A stretch of DNA of 64,000 bases from Tipula vernalis (lineage: Eukaryota > Arthropoda > Insecta > Diptera > Tipulidae). The notes under the pieces are model-generated. The model made no database searches. It was not told where the DNA came from and saw only the letters and a list, made by a program, of their open reading frames with translations. Positions 21,487 to 32,689 of the stretch are shown piece after piece. Where the stretch lies: assembly GCA_958295665.1 (NCBI GenBank), contig OY282559.1:135635241-135699240 (forward strand). Reading direction: 5' to 3'. A program made the position numbers and the translations under genes. Positions within the stretch are counted from its first letter, which is position 1, and every line of letters begins with the position of its first letter.

Positions 21487-21880
21487 TTGTTGTTACGGTT
21501 ATCGAGCTATAAGGTTATGGGATTTCTGGGTTATAGGGCTATGGGATTATGGAGTTTTGAGGCATTAGGTTGTATGGAGTTATGGGGATGTGGAGTTATG
21601 AAGGAGTTATATTGTGACATGCAATTTTCTTATGTTACACTTCAATATTGTGGGGTTTTATGGGTTTTGAGGTTATGAAGTGATGGAGATATGGAATTAT
21701 AAAGCTAAAACTCTCCGAGATTGAGGTTTGAGTTTTGCGTGTAATTTTGTTTGTTTTTTTGCGGCATTTTGGCTTTGTAGTTTATTGCGATGTGAGATTT
21801 ATGAGTTTTGAGGTTAAGGGTTTTAGGGTTATAGGTTATCGATCTCAACGTTATTAAGCTATGAAGGTATGGGATTGTGA
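21487..21880 (+). repeat. Degenerate G/T-rich array
   Basis: The plus strand carries many imperfect copies of short words such as GGTTATGGG, GGAGTTATGG and GGTTTTGAGG, with marked G and T excess and few C. The 63-residue frame over it (rich in Gly, Leu, Met and Trp) is a product of this composition and not a gene. Confidence 0.6.
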
Positions 21881-24500
21881 TGGAACAAAATAGGTTTCGT
21901 ATTCGGTTTCAGCGACCCAAAAAACATATAATCCACTTAGTCTGATTTAAGGAACCCTTCACTCATTTTTCCTTGTGGTCCTGTGTTATTAGACAGCCAT
22001 TTTATTGGCCCCCGGTGGGTAAGATGTATTTTAAAGTGATGTAAAGTACAAATCAGGATATTAACCGATTTTGATGAAATTCAAAATGTGCAATGAGAAT
22101 GGTATCGTAAAGTTGAAAACCTTTAACTGGTATTAAGATTATTGTATTTTTAATAATACAGAAAGGATAGAGGATGAAGTCGACCAGGAAGATTTTTTTT
22201 AAATTGCAAAAAATATTCTGAACCAATGTAACTTGTACATTTTCTTACACCATAGCTGGCTTCCGGCAAAGTTTTATGTTTAACATCCAACAATGATTTT
22301 GGCAGTCCATGACTTTGAACCTAAAGATGAATTTTTATATTTTTGCTTTATATATTTCCTACAATAGACTGTTATACCATTTCTGCAAAGAAATAACATA
22401 CAAAAATAAGTTTCATATCCAGTTTCAATTCTATTTCGGAAAGCGATATTTTTTCTCCTTAAAGTTGTTTTAATGGGAACAATGTTTTATGTTTAGCCAT
22501 GCCATTTCGAATCATGTTGAAATTGTTTTGTAAATTATTTAAACAATTTTCATAACACCCTGCAGAAATACATCAAAACATGTAGAAAGCGATAAAGAAG
22601 TCATCAATTTACTTTTACGAGTACATGTTAATTTTGGTATGTAAGATGCATCTTAATATGGAAAAAACGAACAACATGTATGTACTCTTACATGAAACCA
22701 TTGGAGACAATTTCATTTGTTTATTCATTCGCTGCTAAAACTAAGCGGCAATTTATCTTCCAAAATATATATTGTGAACCTAAAACAATTTTATTTATTT
22801 AATATCTTCATTTGCCTAGATATCACGATTTTTGTGCACACACCAGATCTACATAAATAGTAATAAACTATTTTGTTGTACGTACACATAATAAATGTAT
22901 CTATAAAATAAATGTATAAAACATAAAGGATTCACATGACCATTTATAGAGCCGAACCTACATATTTATGTTGTTAAAAATTTTTCTAACGTAAATAAAT
23001 CGACTTTCAATATTGTCACATTAAAGCGTCTTTATCGCATCATTATGTCAAATAGCGTACATTAGTGCAAATCTAAACCCTTCACTTCTTCCAAAAAACA
23101 ATTAAATTGATACCAATTTTGAGATAAATATCTTTAATTATCTCGCTTTGTGCTTTTCCCAATATGTGTGTATACAGTACACATTAAGAGAGTAAAATCA
23201 ATTTTTCATAAAGACTTTCAAAAAAAATATTTGTTTCTTTATTTACTTCCTTCATCGTCATGATCATCATCATTCATACATGTCAATTTATGCCATCTTC
23301 TAAAAAAAAAAAGCAAAAATTTAAACGTAAAAAGCAACAAAAATAAAATATTATTCCATCATAGATCGTGATCATTAAGTATATTTTCTCTAGCGAAAAA
23401 TTGTCATCTTCAATTGGGAAAAATTGTTTCAAAAAAAAAAAAAAAATCTTGAACTTTCACTTTGTTTATGTAGTTTGCACAATAGCTAGCTAAATTTCAT
23501 GGAAACGACACACAAAAAAAAAAAAGAAAAGCTTCTAACAAACTTATATAAATTCTATAAACGCCGATCGTATTTTTATGATGATCGCGCCGACATATAA
23601 ACACACATTTCCATTCAATTCAATTCATTTCAATATATGTACATAAACATAATTACAAAGCGGTGTCTTCGTCGCATATATATTCAAATTTTCTACTTAT
23701 TTGATTTATTCAAATTATTTAGCAATGATGCGATCAAGTATGTAACAATTACAATTTGTCCTTAAAATATAGCAGATTATTTATATGGAATGTGTAGATG
23801 CGCGCGATGTTCATCCACACCTCAAAACAAATATTTGTTCGTTTATGTTGAATGTTATTTGATTTGCATTGAATTTATTGTATATAAATTTCATCAAATG
23901 TGCGGATTTCTACGAATTGAAGACGGGTGTCGATCAAATTATTGTGTTCTTTGAAGATCGTAATTAAATATCTTCCTTATTGTTTTTCTATAGAAATTAT
24001 AAGACTAATAGTTTAACGATAATTACAAAACGCAGTCGGAACACATTCAGTTATGTAAATTACAAGAAAGCTAACAGTTCATTCATAAATAAACCAGGAA
24101 ATGGTTTGAGTTTCATCTAAATAGCGCTAGAGGTAAAGGATTCATTTGTAAAGAACAAAGAAATTTGTGTAATACAAAATGGGCATTTTTTGAATCTTTA
24201 GCATTATACTAAAGTTAAACTGTTAAGTATATAAATCACTCATAATTTTAAAAGGCTTTGAAAACCAAACATTTTTTGTGATTTCCACTTATTAGTCTTA
24301 CAAATTTACAGTTCCTGTGTCGCATCCTGGGCTCTACTTCCTTTCTGTTTCTCACTTAATCAATTCATACTGCTTTATAGCCTTCTTTGAAATGAACGAG
24401 ACAAAATCTGCATTAAAAAAATAGTTTAGGACAAATAGTAAGACTTATGGAGAAATGCGGTACTGCATCACTAACTTCTGACCCTAGGACAAAATTGTCA
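21881..24500. other. AT-rich gene-free stretch, GATC-rich near its end
   Basis: No TE domains or long frames are visible. From about 23,260 to 23,960 I count eight GATC sites in 700 bp, against about two expected at this base composition. The same flavour recurs more strongly at 60.4-62.0 kb. A and T runs are frequent. Confidence 0.45.
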
Positions 24501-24505
24501 AACAT

Positions 24506-25013
24506 TTAACCTTCCTTCGTGTTTCTCTGTATTAAATGAGCAATACCTTTTTGAATTTTAAATTCTATTCTAAGGTTGCTTTTTTCAGAACGTGGATCAA
24601 CATGACTTAACTTCGATTGAACAGTGATTTCAGTAGTAGTAAAAAGGTGGCCAAAAAGCAATTGATCGGATTGAACATTGAAAAATTTATATTTAGCTTG
24701 AACTGTGTAATTCATGTGATCGGGTAAACATTTTCGTAGGAGAAAATACTCTTTAAATAGTATTGGGAATGTCCTGTCCATACTTCTGTCCTTCAAGACA
24801 AACATTTTTATTATTTGTCTTTTGCCTCCCATTCTTACAAATATTGAAAGAACCATTCGAATCTATATATTTACAACACAATTTTTTATTGAAATAATTC
24901 GGTAAGTCGCTACAATTGTGTGCTGGCAAAATAATAACTTTATAAAAGCCTACCAATTTTAGGCGCAAAAAATCTAAAGTGCTTCGATTACGTCGATTGA
25001 TAACTCTATACAT
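24506..25013 (-). other. Unrecognised minus-strand frames
   Basis: Two overlapping minus-strand frames (25013-24753 and 24856-24506; 86 and 116 residues) in different registers could be one broken gene. The second reads like real protein (mixed hydrophilic, Lys- and Ser-rich), and the first has KKLCCKYIDSNGSFNICKNG. I recognise no family. The first frame begins inside the tandem array at 24,953. A TE or host gene fragment is possible. Confidence 0.2.
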
Positions 25014-25525
25014 ACGCTCTAGGACCTGTATTTATTGTGCGAAGTTGCATTTGGATTGCTTGATTTTTTGCAAACATTTCATGAACAATTCGGTTTTATT
25101 GAAAATCAACTGTGCTATAGCCCACAAACTTTTGGCGCCAAAAATCTAAAATGCTCCGTTTACGCCGATTGATGCCTCTATCAATAGACTAAAGGACCTG
25201 TATTTATTAGGCCAACTTCCATTTGGATTGCTCGATTATTACTAAATATTTCATGAAAAATTCGATTTTATTGAAAATCAACTGTGCTATAGCTCACAAA
25301 TTTTTGCCCGCAAAAATCTAAAATGCTCCGATTACGTCGGTTGATATGTCTATCAATAGGTTTCGGGACATGTATTTGTTGTACCAACTTCCAATTGGAT
25401 TGCTCGATTATTTCTAAACTTTTCATGAAAAATTCTATTTTAGTGAAAATCAACTGTGCTATAGTTCTACAAATTTTTGGCGCCAAAAATCTAAAATGCC
25501 CCGATTATGTCGGTTTAAACCTCTG
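24953..25525 (+). repeat. Tandem array, ~172-bp unit, ~3.4 copies
   Basis: Copies of GAAAATCAACTGTGCTATAG start at 25101, 25273 and 25444 (172 and 171 bp apart), and a diverged partial unit precedes them from 24,953. Each unit has a conserved block with the palindrome TTTGGCGCCAAA or a variant, followed by AATCTAAAATGC. Divergence between units is about 10-20 percent by eye. This looks like a small satellite. Confidence 0.85.
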
Positions 25526-26698
25526 TGGTCAAATTTTGTACAAAGGTATATTTTGGTATTGAGCAGTTTATGTTAACTTTTGGATCCGTTCGAGTCTAGA
25601 ATAGTAGGGGCTGTAGTAAAAACGAAAACTGCCATACTGATTTTCTCAAAAGCTTTACTAGCAATGTTTTTTTTATGTTGATAATAAATGTGACAACCAA
25701 TTATCTACCTGTTCACATAATTTGAAGTTAATTGAAGCAGGGGTCATTTTAACAAAAACCAATAAAAAATTTGTTGAAATGTTTTTCGAGGTAATATCTA
25801 AGTTTCTGAAGAAATATTTTTTGTGGAGTCGAAGCCGGAGCCAGGGTCGGATCCGCCGAGTTTATGTTTATTTTTGTATTTTTAAGGGACCCAGAGTCGA
25901 AGCCGGATCCATGTGGAATTGACCAACTCCGGCTCCGGATTTTTGTTTGTTTTTATTCCTATTTTCCTGTTCTCCGGCCGAAATTAATTTAGGATAAATT
26001 TAAAAATTTTGGATCGAGATTTTCGAGAAATCTTAATTTTTTCCAATTTTATATTAAGAACGCAAATCTTAATAAATATTTTGTCATCACATTTCACGGA
26101 AAATTATTGATCTTAAACCAAACAAAAAATTGGAAAAAACATCAAGAAGAATTAAGACGGACTTTTGCGGGCTTTGCAATTGGTGATGATCAATAAAAAC
26201 TTTGACCAGCTAGGATGCTTTATTGTTAACAGCAAATGGCATACTTAAAATTTGTATTTAAACCTTTCCAAACCAATAATCGCGCCTTAAATGTATCTTA
26301 AAAGTCAATGAAATAAAATCTCACGGGGTCAAAAAACAGATATATAATTCGATTGGAAAATAGCTAACCCTTATTCAAAACCTCCCATCGCGATCCTACG
26401 GCAACTCTTCTATAGCTGGAAACAGCCATAACCGAAAATGTTTTTTATATCTAGATATCAACTCAAATATGAAAGATTGAAATTTCAGCCAGAAATCGTT
26501 AATATTTTCCGCTCATTGGCAAAAGGAAGAATCGCAAAAAACCTTTAGTTTATTCAATTTTTTTTTTTTAAATAAGGTAACTGAAAATGTCACAAAAGCT
26601 TTTAGGAAAATGTTCAAAAACTGAAACTTATTTTGGAAAATTAAAAAATTGTTGAGTTATTTCCATTTATAACTCAAAATCGATAATTTATTATTTTA
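25526..26698. other. Gene-free DNA with a local GC-rich duplication
   Basis: The stretch 25,829-25,940 contains the words GGAGTCGAAGCCGGA and GAGTCGAAGCCGGATCC about 60 bp apart, a small imperfect duplication. The rest is AT-rich with no recognisable domain. Confidence 0.4.
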
Positions 26699-26710
26699 TC
26701 GTTCTAACGA

Positions 26711-27451
26711 GATAGTTTGCCGTCTATTGGAAGGGGAGGGAACCAAAGCTAAGTAGATTAATCTACCAGCTTCGTGAGTTTCCAGTAGGGTGCGCATCGC
26801 GTGAGCTGTTCTGGTCTTGTCATTAGGCAGCTGCGTGATGGGTACAATTGTGTAAGGGGTAGCCTGTTCACAATTCGCAAGTGTACGTGCTGCCTCCTCG
26901 TGGCAACCACTGGTAACTAAGGCCATTTGGCGCAGGCTAAAGTACGGCGCTAAAGGAGAAAACCTTGACAAAAACCCTAATCTAAGGTGGAACAGCATAT
27001 GCCGATGGATGAATGGCTGATAGGTTAATCAGTCCAAAATATGCAGACTCTGGATACCAGGCACCCTCCAGTTTTATTTAGCCTTCCTGTAGTAAAGCTG
27101 GGTGACCTACAGGCGATTTGCAACTTCCATCAACTCGTAAGAGTAAAATAAAACGGAATATCGGGTAGGTGTAGGAATATACGGGAGTGGGACAAGTCTC
27201 TCGAGGTAATTCGGATCCAATGCTACCGTCTTTTTAGCGGAACTACATGCTGCAGTAAACACCTAGAAGGGAGAGCAATAAGCCCAGATAGTATGTATCA
27301 CGTACCGGGAGGCAGTATTGTCAGGTTCATTAAGAACCTGAATATTGACTGGACGGATAATTATGCAGGGTCTATCACAATAGATCTTTTAGGTCGCAGT
27401 GCGAAGTGGCTAATCACCCGCATGGCCCTCCAATAATAATAATAATAATAA
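26711..27451 (+). mobile_element. LINE-derived short retroposon, copy A (741 bp)
   Basis: The insert is flanked by an imperfect 12-bp duplication (26699-26710 and 27452-27463, 10 of 12 identical) and ends in a (TAA)n tail. Its 5' terminus coincides with that of copy C at 41861, so both look full length for a 0.74-kb unit. It has no RT or endonuclease. The segment at about 27,049 shares roughly 34 of 40 bases with the 5' leader of the LOA-type LINE at about 55,791, suggesting it is an internally deleted derivative mobilised in trans. That origin is inference. Confidence 0.8.
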
Positions 27452-27463
27452 TCGTTCAAACAA

Positions 27464-28280
27464 ACTTTGTCAAACCAAGTAAAATAAGAGCGAGCGTAAA
27501 ATACTTTGCGCTCAATTTTTTAAAGATTTTATCATAATGTTGGTATTAATCAAGGCAAGCCGCTTCAGTACAAAAATATAACTGTAAAGACAATATGTAC
27601 AGTCGTTTAATTTTGCCAGTTGGGGAAAAATTATGGACCTCGTTTCAACCAGCAGACCTGCTCATTAAATAATTTGACTGCTTTTTCAAACATTTCCTTC
27701 CCAGAGTAAAATTAGATAGATAGATAAAGGTTTTGATAATGAGGCACTGCACAAAACCCAGCCTTCCTTACAGACCGACAGACTCTGGTCTGACAAGATT
27801 AAGTCACTGCAGAAAATGTCTTCCATAAGTTTATGTTTAAAGAGTTTGAACTTAAAGTTTTATCAGTTGAGAAAATGACGTAAGAGAATCTCCCTTTAAT
27901 TGAAATAATTTAAACTTATTCACATTTATGAAAAGTTTCCAATAAATTACGTGAAACTTTGATTTATTGTTTTGCCCATAAAATAGGTGGCATGAAGTTT
28001 ATGCCAAATTTAAAAAAAACTACACAATAGCCAAAAAGTGTCGCCAACATTACACTTTCAGCAAATTAAATAAGAATATATAGATACAGTTTGTCATTTG
28101 TTAACTACTAGAAAATCTTTTGTATAATTTTAATGTCCTTTATACTGAGGTAAATGTATATTATGTTTACTTATTTAAAATTGAGCCAAGTAAATATTGC
28201 CATATGTGACATAATGAGTAAAAACAAAAATTATTTTGAGAAATTTCCCTGAAATAAAAACGAGTATGAGAAGTTTGTTG
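27464..28280. other. AT-rich gene-free stretch
   Basis: I see no coding motif, repeat or RNA gene in these roughly 800 bp. Confidence 0.4.
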
Positions 28281-28760
28281 GCCATTAACAAGTATTCAAA
28301 GAGAAAGGTACGTAGATCTGGCTGTAGTGAGGTATTCTGTAGAATTACATGAATATTCGTGCCAAACTATATTTTTGCGCGATCCTCAGGGGCTGAGATC
28401 TTTATTTTAATAAATGTCCCTGGAATAGTTAATAGTCTGATAGCTGTTAAGAAGAAATCGCAGAGATAGTACTCAGATCTGACCATGCTGTTCTATTCAG
28501 CAGGATTTCGTGAATATTTGTGCCAAACGAGAGTTTTGCGCGACTCTCAATGATAGTCAAACCTGCATACCTATCTCTGCGATTACTTGTTAATGGCTAT
28601 CAAACTCCTTTTACAGCTTTTGATATAAGGAAATCTGTTCAAATAAAAATCTCAGCCCCCGAGGGTCGCACAGAAATATCGTTTGGCACAATTACTCGCG
28701 AAGTCCTACTAAATACCGGGGCATAGTCAGATCTGCTTACCTGCTTACTTACTCTTTTCT
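28281..28760. repeat. Interleaved inverted-repeat modules
   Basis: A module that includes AGATCTG, then GAATATT, GTGCCAAAC and GGGGCTGAGAT occurs forward at 28311-28410 and 28471-28550 and in reverse at 28640-28745. An inner pair CGCAGAGATAG (28460) and CTATCTCTGCG (28579) also forms a stem. The block can fold on itself in more than one way and looks like a decayed foldback or MITE cluster. Confidence 0.65.
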
Positions 28761-28939
28761 TGATATAAAAAACATCGTTTACATAAAAAAAATATATGTG
28801 GAACTTGTTGAGCATAACAAGTTTTCATAGCAATAGGTACACAGATCTGCCTAGGCCATGTTATTCACTAAAAATAATTGGTGAATATTTGTTTGAAACG
28901 ATGTTTTTGTTTGGCGCAAATATTCGGAATGGGTACCAA

Positions 28940-29149
28940 GGGCCGAATTTCAAAGGGCCGAATGTCGAAGGGCCGAATGTCGAAGGGCCGAATGTCGAAA
29001 GGCCGAATGGGTCGAAAGGCCGAATAGGTCGGAGGGCCGAATGTCGAAGGGCCGAATGTCGAAGGCCGAATGTCGAAGGCCGAATGTGTCGAAGGACCGA
29101 AAGTGCCAAAGGGCTCAATGTCAAATGGCCGAGTGGGTTGAAGGGCCAA
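28940..29149 (+). repeat. 15-bp minisatellite GGGCCGAATGTCGAA
   Basis: About 13-14 imperfect units in a row; some are 14 bp and some carry GGGTC or GTGTC variants. Frames across it in either direction are open only because the unit is a multiple of three. Confidence 0.9.
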
Positions 29150-29486
29150 ATCATTTTTTTTTTTTTGTTTTTAGAAATATAATTTTTTAAATTGGTTGTT
29201 TTAAAATTTTTTTTATCAAATATAAATTAATTTTTTATGAACTTTTATAAATCCATTAAATTTAGTTTAATTTTTAGTATATTTTTCCAAACATATCTCA
29301 AGAAGAGAAACTAACTTCTAAAATTATAATTTAAATAAAATTTGTGTATAAAATTTGTATTTTATTAATTGAATCTGAACCATCTTGATGTACATAAGTG
29401 CCTGCTCATGTGAAAAATCAATTTAAAATAAGAGTCACAGGAAAACTGGGTTGGGTATACATATATATGGGTTGGGTATATATGTA

Positions 29487-29577
29487 TGTCGACCCTTCGA
29501 CAGTCGACCCTTCGGTATTCGGCCCTTCGACACATTCGGCCCTTTGAAATTCGGCCCTTCGACATTCGGCCCTTTGA
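29487..29577 (-). repeat. 15-bp minisatellite, inverted copy
   Basis: Six or so units of the reverse complement, for example TTCGACATTCGGCCC, facing the array at 28940. Confidence 0.85.
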
Positions 29578-29960
29578 TATATTTCCAAATATTCACGAAA
29601 TTTCAGTGAATATGGCATAGTCAGATCTGCACACCTATCTCTACATATACTTGTTATGGCCATCAATTGGCACCAAATTTTTTTTCTAAAACCTGAATAT
29701 TCACAAAATTCTTTTCAATACTACGGCATAGTCAGATCTGCGTAGCTACCTATACGATTACTTGTTAATGGTCATCAAACGTAACCTTTACTTTTTAGTA
29801 TTGATGTTCATCAGTTATTGTGTTTTGCATTTATTGTAATTTTTTTTTTCTTTGGCAGTAACTTCACGTTAGTCATATCATATCGGTTTTGGTAAAGCTT
29901 ATACCCCGTTAAATCATCAGTTCAAATACTCAATAAAAATACTTTTTGTAGTGCCTTACC

Positions 29961-30026
29961 GAAAAAATGACTGTGACAGGAAATTGATTGATAATTCAAT
30001 CAATCCCCTGTCACAGTAATTTTTTT
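29961..30026. repeat. Near-perfect hairpin with 4-nt loop
   Basis: The arm ending at 29991 and the arm starting at 29996 pair over about 30 bp with only a few mismatches around the loop TAAT. The core is CTGTGACAGG against CCTGTCACAG. It could be two abutted transposon ends. The surrounding 29,791-30,387 has no other visible feature. Confidence 0.75.
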
Positions 30027-30387
30027 ATGTGCACGTGTTGTTGGCTTTTGTATTAAGGACAAATCCTTAAAACATAAGATTTTGCTTGGGGATTTCTTCC
30101 TTCAAATGTATTTAAGCGCGAACGCAATGACACACAGCATTACCAATGAGAAGGATTTTCTATTTTAGATATTCAGTTTGAATTTCTCTGAGTTATAAGC
30201 GACCGATAAAGCCTGATTGTCAAGTTTATTCCACAAAAGCATATGAGTGTAACTGTAGCTAGGAACTTTCAAATTTAAGAATAAAACTTCTTGTAGTGTC
30301 AAATGACAAAGGAAAATTAATGTATCACCTGTTTACGGTAAACAATGCAAATATGAAACCTGATTTTCAGCGGATATCAGACAAAAC

Positions 30388-32684
30388 CGGCAATAACACC
30401 TTGCTGGAGTGAAATTTAAGGACATTTTCTTCAATTTATTTGCGAAAAACGAGTCTAGAAGTATATAAATTTTTTTTTTTTAATTTATGCTACACATTCA
30501 AAACTTAAAAATCATAAAATTAAAACATGACTTTGTAAAATTTCATTTCATGTATTTTTCACCTTATATAATTCTTGAAACAAACGAAAAATTTGTATTT
30601 AAAAATGAAATGGTGGCGCAGTGGCTGATGGAAGGAAACACTATTTTTTTTAAAATGATTGTCACGTGCGAAATCCATAGGTCACAATTTTCAATCTTGA
30701 ACAAAAAACGAAAAAGACTTTGAAAAAAGATGTCAAAATCTAGTGAAGTACACAAATGAAAGACACAAATTTCAAGTTTTTTCATGAAAAAATCGGTCGA
30801 AAATTGACAAAAAAATCACAGTTTGTATTAATCAAAAAAAGCATACATACTTCATTAGATTTTAACATTATTTGTACTAGATAGAAAGTTGTGACCTGCA
30901 CGGTCATTAAAAAAAATGGTGTTTCCTTTCATCAGCCACTGACGCATTTAAATAATTTTTTTCGTGTAATTAAACATATGTAAGGTTAAAAATACGTCAA
31001 ATCACATTTTCTTTGAAGTCATGTTTTAATTTTATGATTTTATGTTTTGAATTTATAGGACTAATTATAAAACAAAAAAATTTATTGAACGTGATTTTTG
31101 TTGTTTTTTAAGGTACAGAGTATTAAATATTTAAAAGTTTCAAACAGTTACAAGCACTTCATGTTGTATTTATTGTTATAGAAAAAAAATTTCCGAACGT
31201 TATAAAATTGTGCTCATTTTAAACATAAATAAATAGAGATTATACAATAATTATTAAAATGGTGCCAACTGTTCATTTGTTCTTTTTCAAAATGGTCGCC
31301 GCAACGTTATTTTTAAACTTTGTCCCATGTTCATCTTTTTTTATATTTTTTTATCTTTTTCCCCTAAAAAATCAGTGCAACATCTTTGTATTTTAATAGT
31401 GATTCCTGAGTCAAAGTGTTAAAAAAGTTTAAGAAATAATAATGATGGCCTTAAAAGTTTTGGAAAGATATTCACTTCATAATGAACATATAGGTACTCG
31501 TAGGTCTGAACTTGTGACTTTGCAAAAAATTACGCATTTATTATGCAAAATGCAGTATAAGGATTTCATTGGAACAACAAACAAGAGACTATTCATCTGT
31601 TTGTAATTTACAAAAAAGTAGGAGAAAATTGCAGCAATACTACAACAGCTTCATCATGACACTATATCAGTTTACTTGCTCCTCGAAAAATTTATGATGT
31701 TTTTAAAAACTAAAACTCTTGATTCATCTAAAATTTATTATATTACTTATGGTGGGTGCAGTAACACACACAAAATATTAATAAATAAAACAGACAAAAA
31801 AATTATGAATATGTCTAAGCACAAAGAGGATTTCTGCGTCGATTATAAATGGCATTTCCTCGCAACAGCTCATGGAAAGGGACAATACCGAAAAATTATT
31901 CAAATGAGCAAAAATCTTGGAGACTGATAGATTTTTTGAATTTTACATTTCGAGAAATTAAAAACAAAAAAGGAACTCGCGATTTTCACGCAATCATTCC
32001 TTCAAAGGAAGGCTACTTATATTATAAGAAATATTGAAATAGCGAAAATCATATAAAATTTAAATTGCAACTGTGAACATTTTCAAATTTTTATTTTTAA
32101 TTCAATAACTTTTTGTTTTGAATTTCAGATTTGTAGATTGTCATACTTAAATATATTTTGCATGAAAACGAATCGAGATTTTGCACTGATTTTTTAGTAT
32201 GACTAATAGAACTAAATGGGGAAACAGATAAATAAAAACTAAATTGAAAATGGGAGAAAATTCCAAAAAAACTTTGCGGTTGGCCATTTTGAAAAAGAAG
32301 AAATTGTTGGCACCACTTTAATAATTATTTTATAACCCCTATTTATTTATCTTTAAAATGATTTTTTAATTTTCAGATAATTAGTTTTTTTTTCTATAGC
32401 AATAAATACAACACCGAGTGCATGAAAGTTTTAAATTTTTGACACCCTGTATTTTAAAAAAAACAACAACAACGTAAACATCATGTTGCATAAGTTATTT
32501 GTTTTACTCAGTCCTAGACTTTAAAAACATAAAAATCATAAAATTAAAACATGACTTCCGGTCGCATATAAAGAATTTGTGATTTGACGTATTTTTCTCC
32601 ATAAACATGTTTTAAAAACCGGATTTCTTAAATAAATTAGAGAAAATTACCCTTGATTTCGCCCTTGCAAGGTGTTGTTACCCA
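30388..32684 (+). mobile_element. Long-inverted-repeat DNA transposon
   Basis: The left part AACACCTTGC at about 30,394 mirrors GCAAGGTGTT at about 32,669. The arms 30,985-31,380 and 32,220-32,610 are inverted copies over nearly 400 bp, including a TTGTATTTATTG(T/C)TATAG block. The left arm holds an extra inverted block: 30,490-30,560 is repeated in reverse at about 30,980-31,050, and 30,612-30,670 in reverse at 30,889-30,955. A transposase-like relic lies between the arms. Superfamily and target duplication are undetermined. Confidence 0.65.
31441..32037 (+). pseudogene. Transposase-like relic of an uncharacterised insect family
   Basis: The frame 31676-31927 contains SKHKEDFCVDYKWHFLATAH followed by GKG. 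The overlapping frame 31849-32037 ends with GTRDFHAIIPSKEGYLYY. From memory, the pattern H..DF....WHF.AT.HGKG and then GTRSFH..IP occurs in many uncharacterised, repeat-associated insect proteins that I take to be transposases. A frameshift near 31,900 and the loss of the usual CDG..G segment indicate decay. The upstream sequence from 31,441 is likely the same gene but lacks clear motifs. Location between inverted arms supports a transposon origin. Confidence 0.45.
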
Positions 32685-32689
32685 TTAAT

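Larger units (their letters stand above)
28800..29790. mobile_element. Foldback-like element with minisatellite arms
   Basis: A forward AGATCTG module (28841) lies on the left, and two reverse modules (29621 and 29731) lie on the right. Inside them a 15-bp minisatellite is in forward orientation at 28940-29149 and reversed at 29487-29577. The centre, 29150-29486, is AT-rich. Inverted repeats built from short tandem units are the hallmark of foldback elements. No transposase is visible. Its full ends and target duplication are not resolved. Confidence 0.6.

Noticed and set aside
28940..29149. CRISPR-like array
   Set aside because: Units are contiguous with no spacers and the genome is an insect's; this is a minisatellite.
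28861..29182. Long overlapping frames on both strands (about 93-128 residues)
   Set aside because: They are translations of the 15-bp minisatellite, whose unit is a multiple of three, so all frames stay open.
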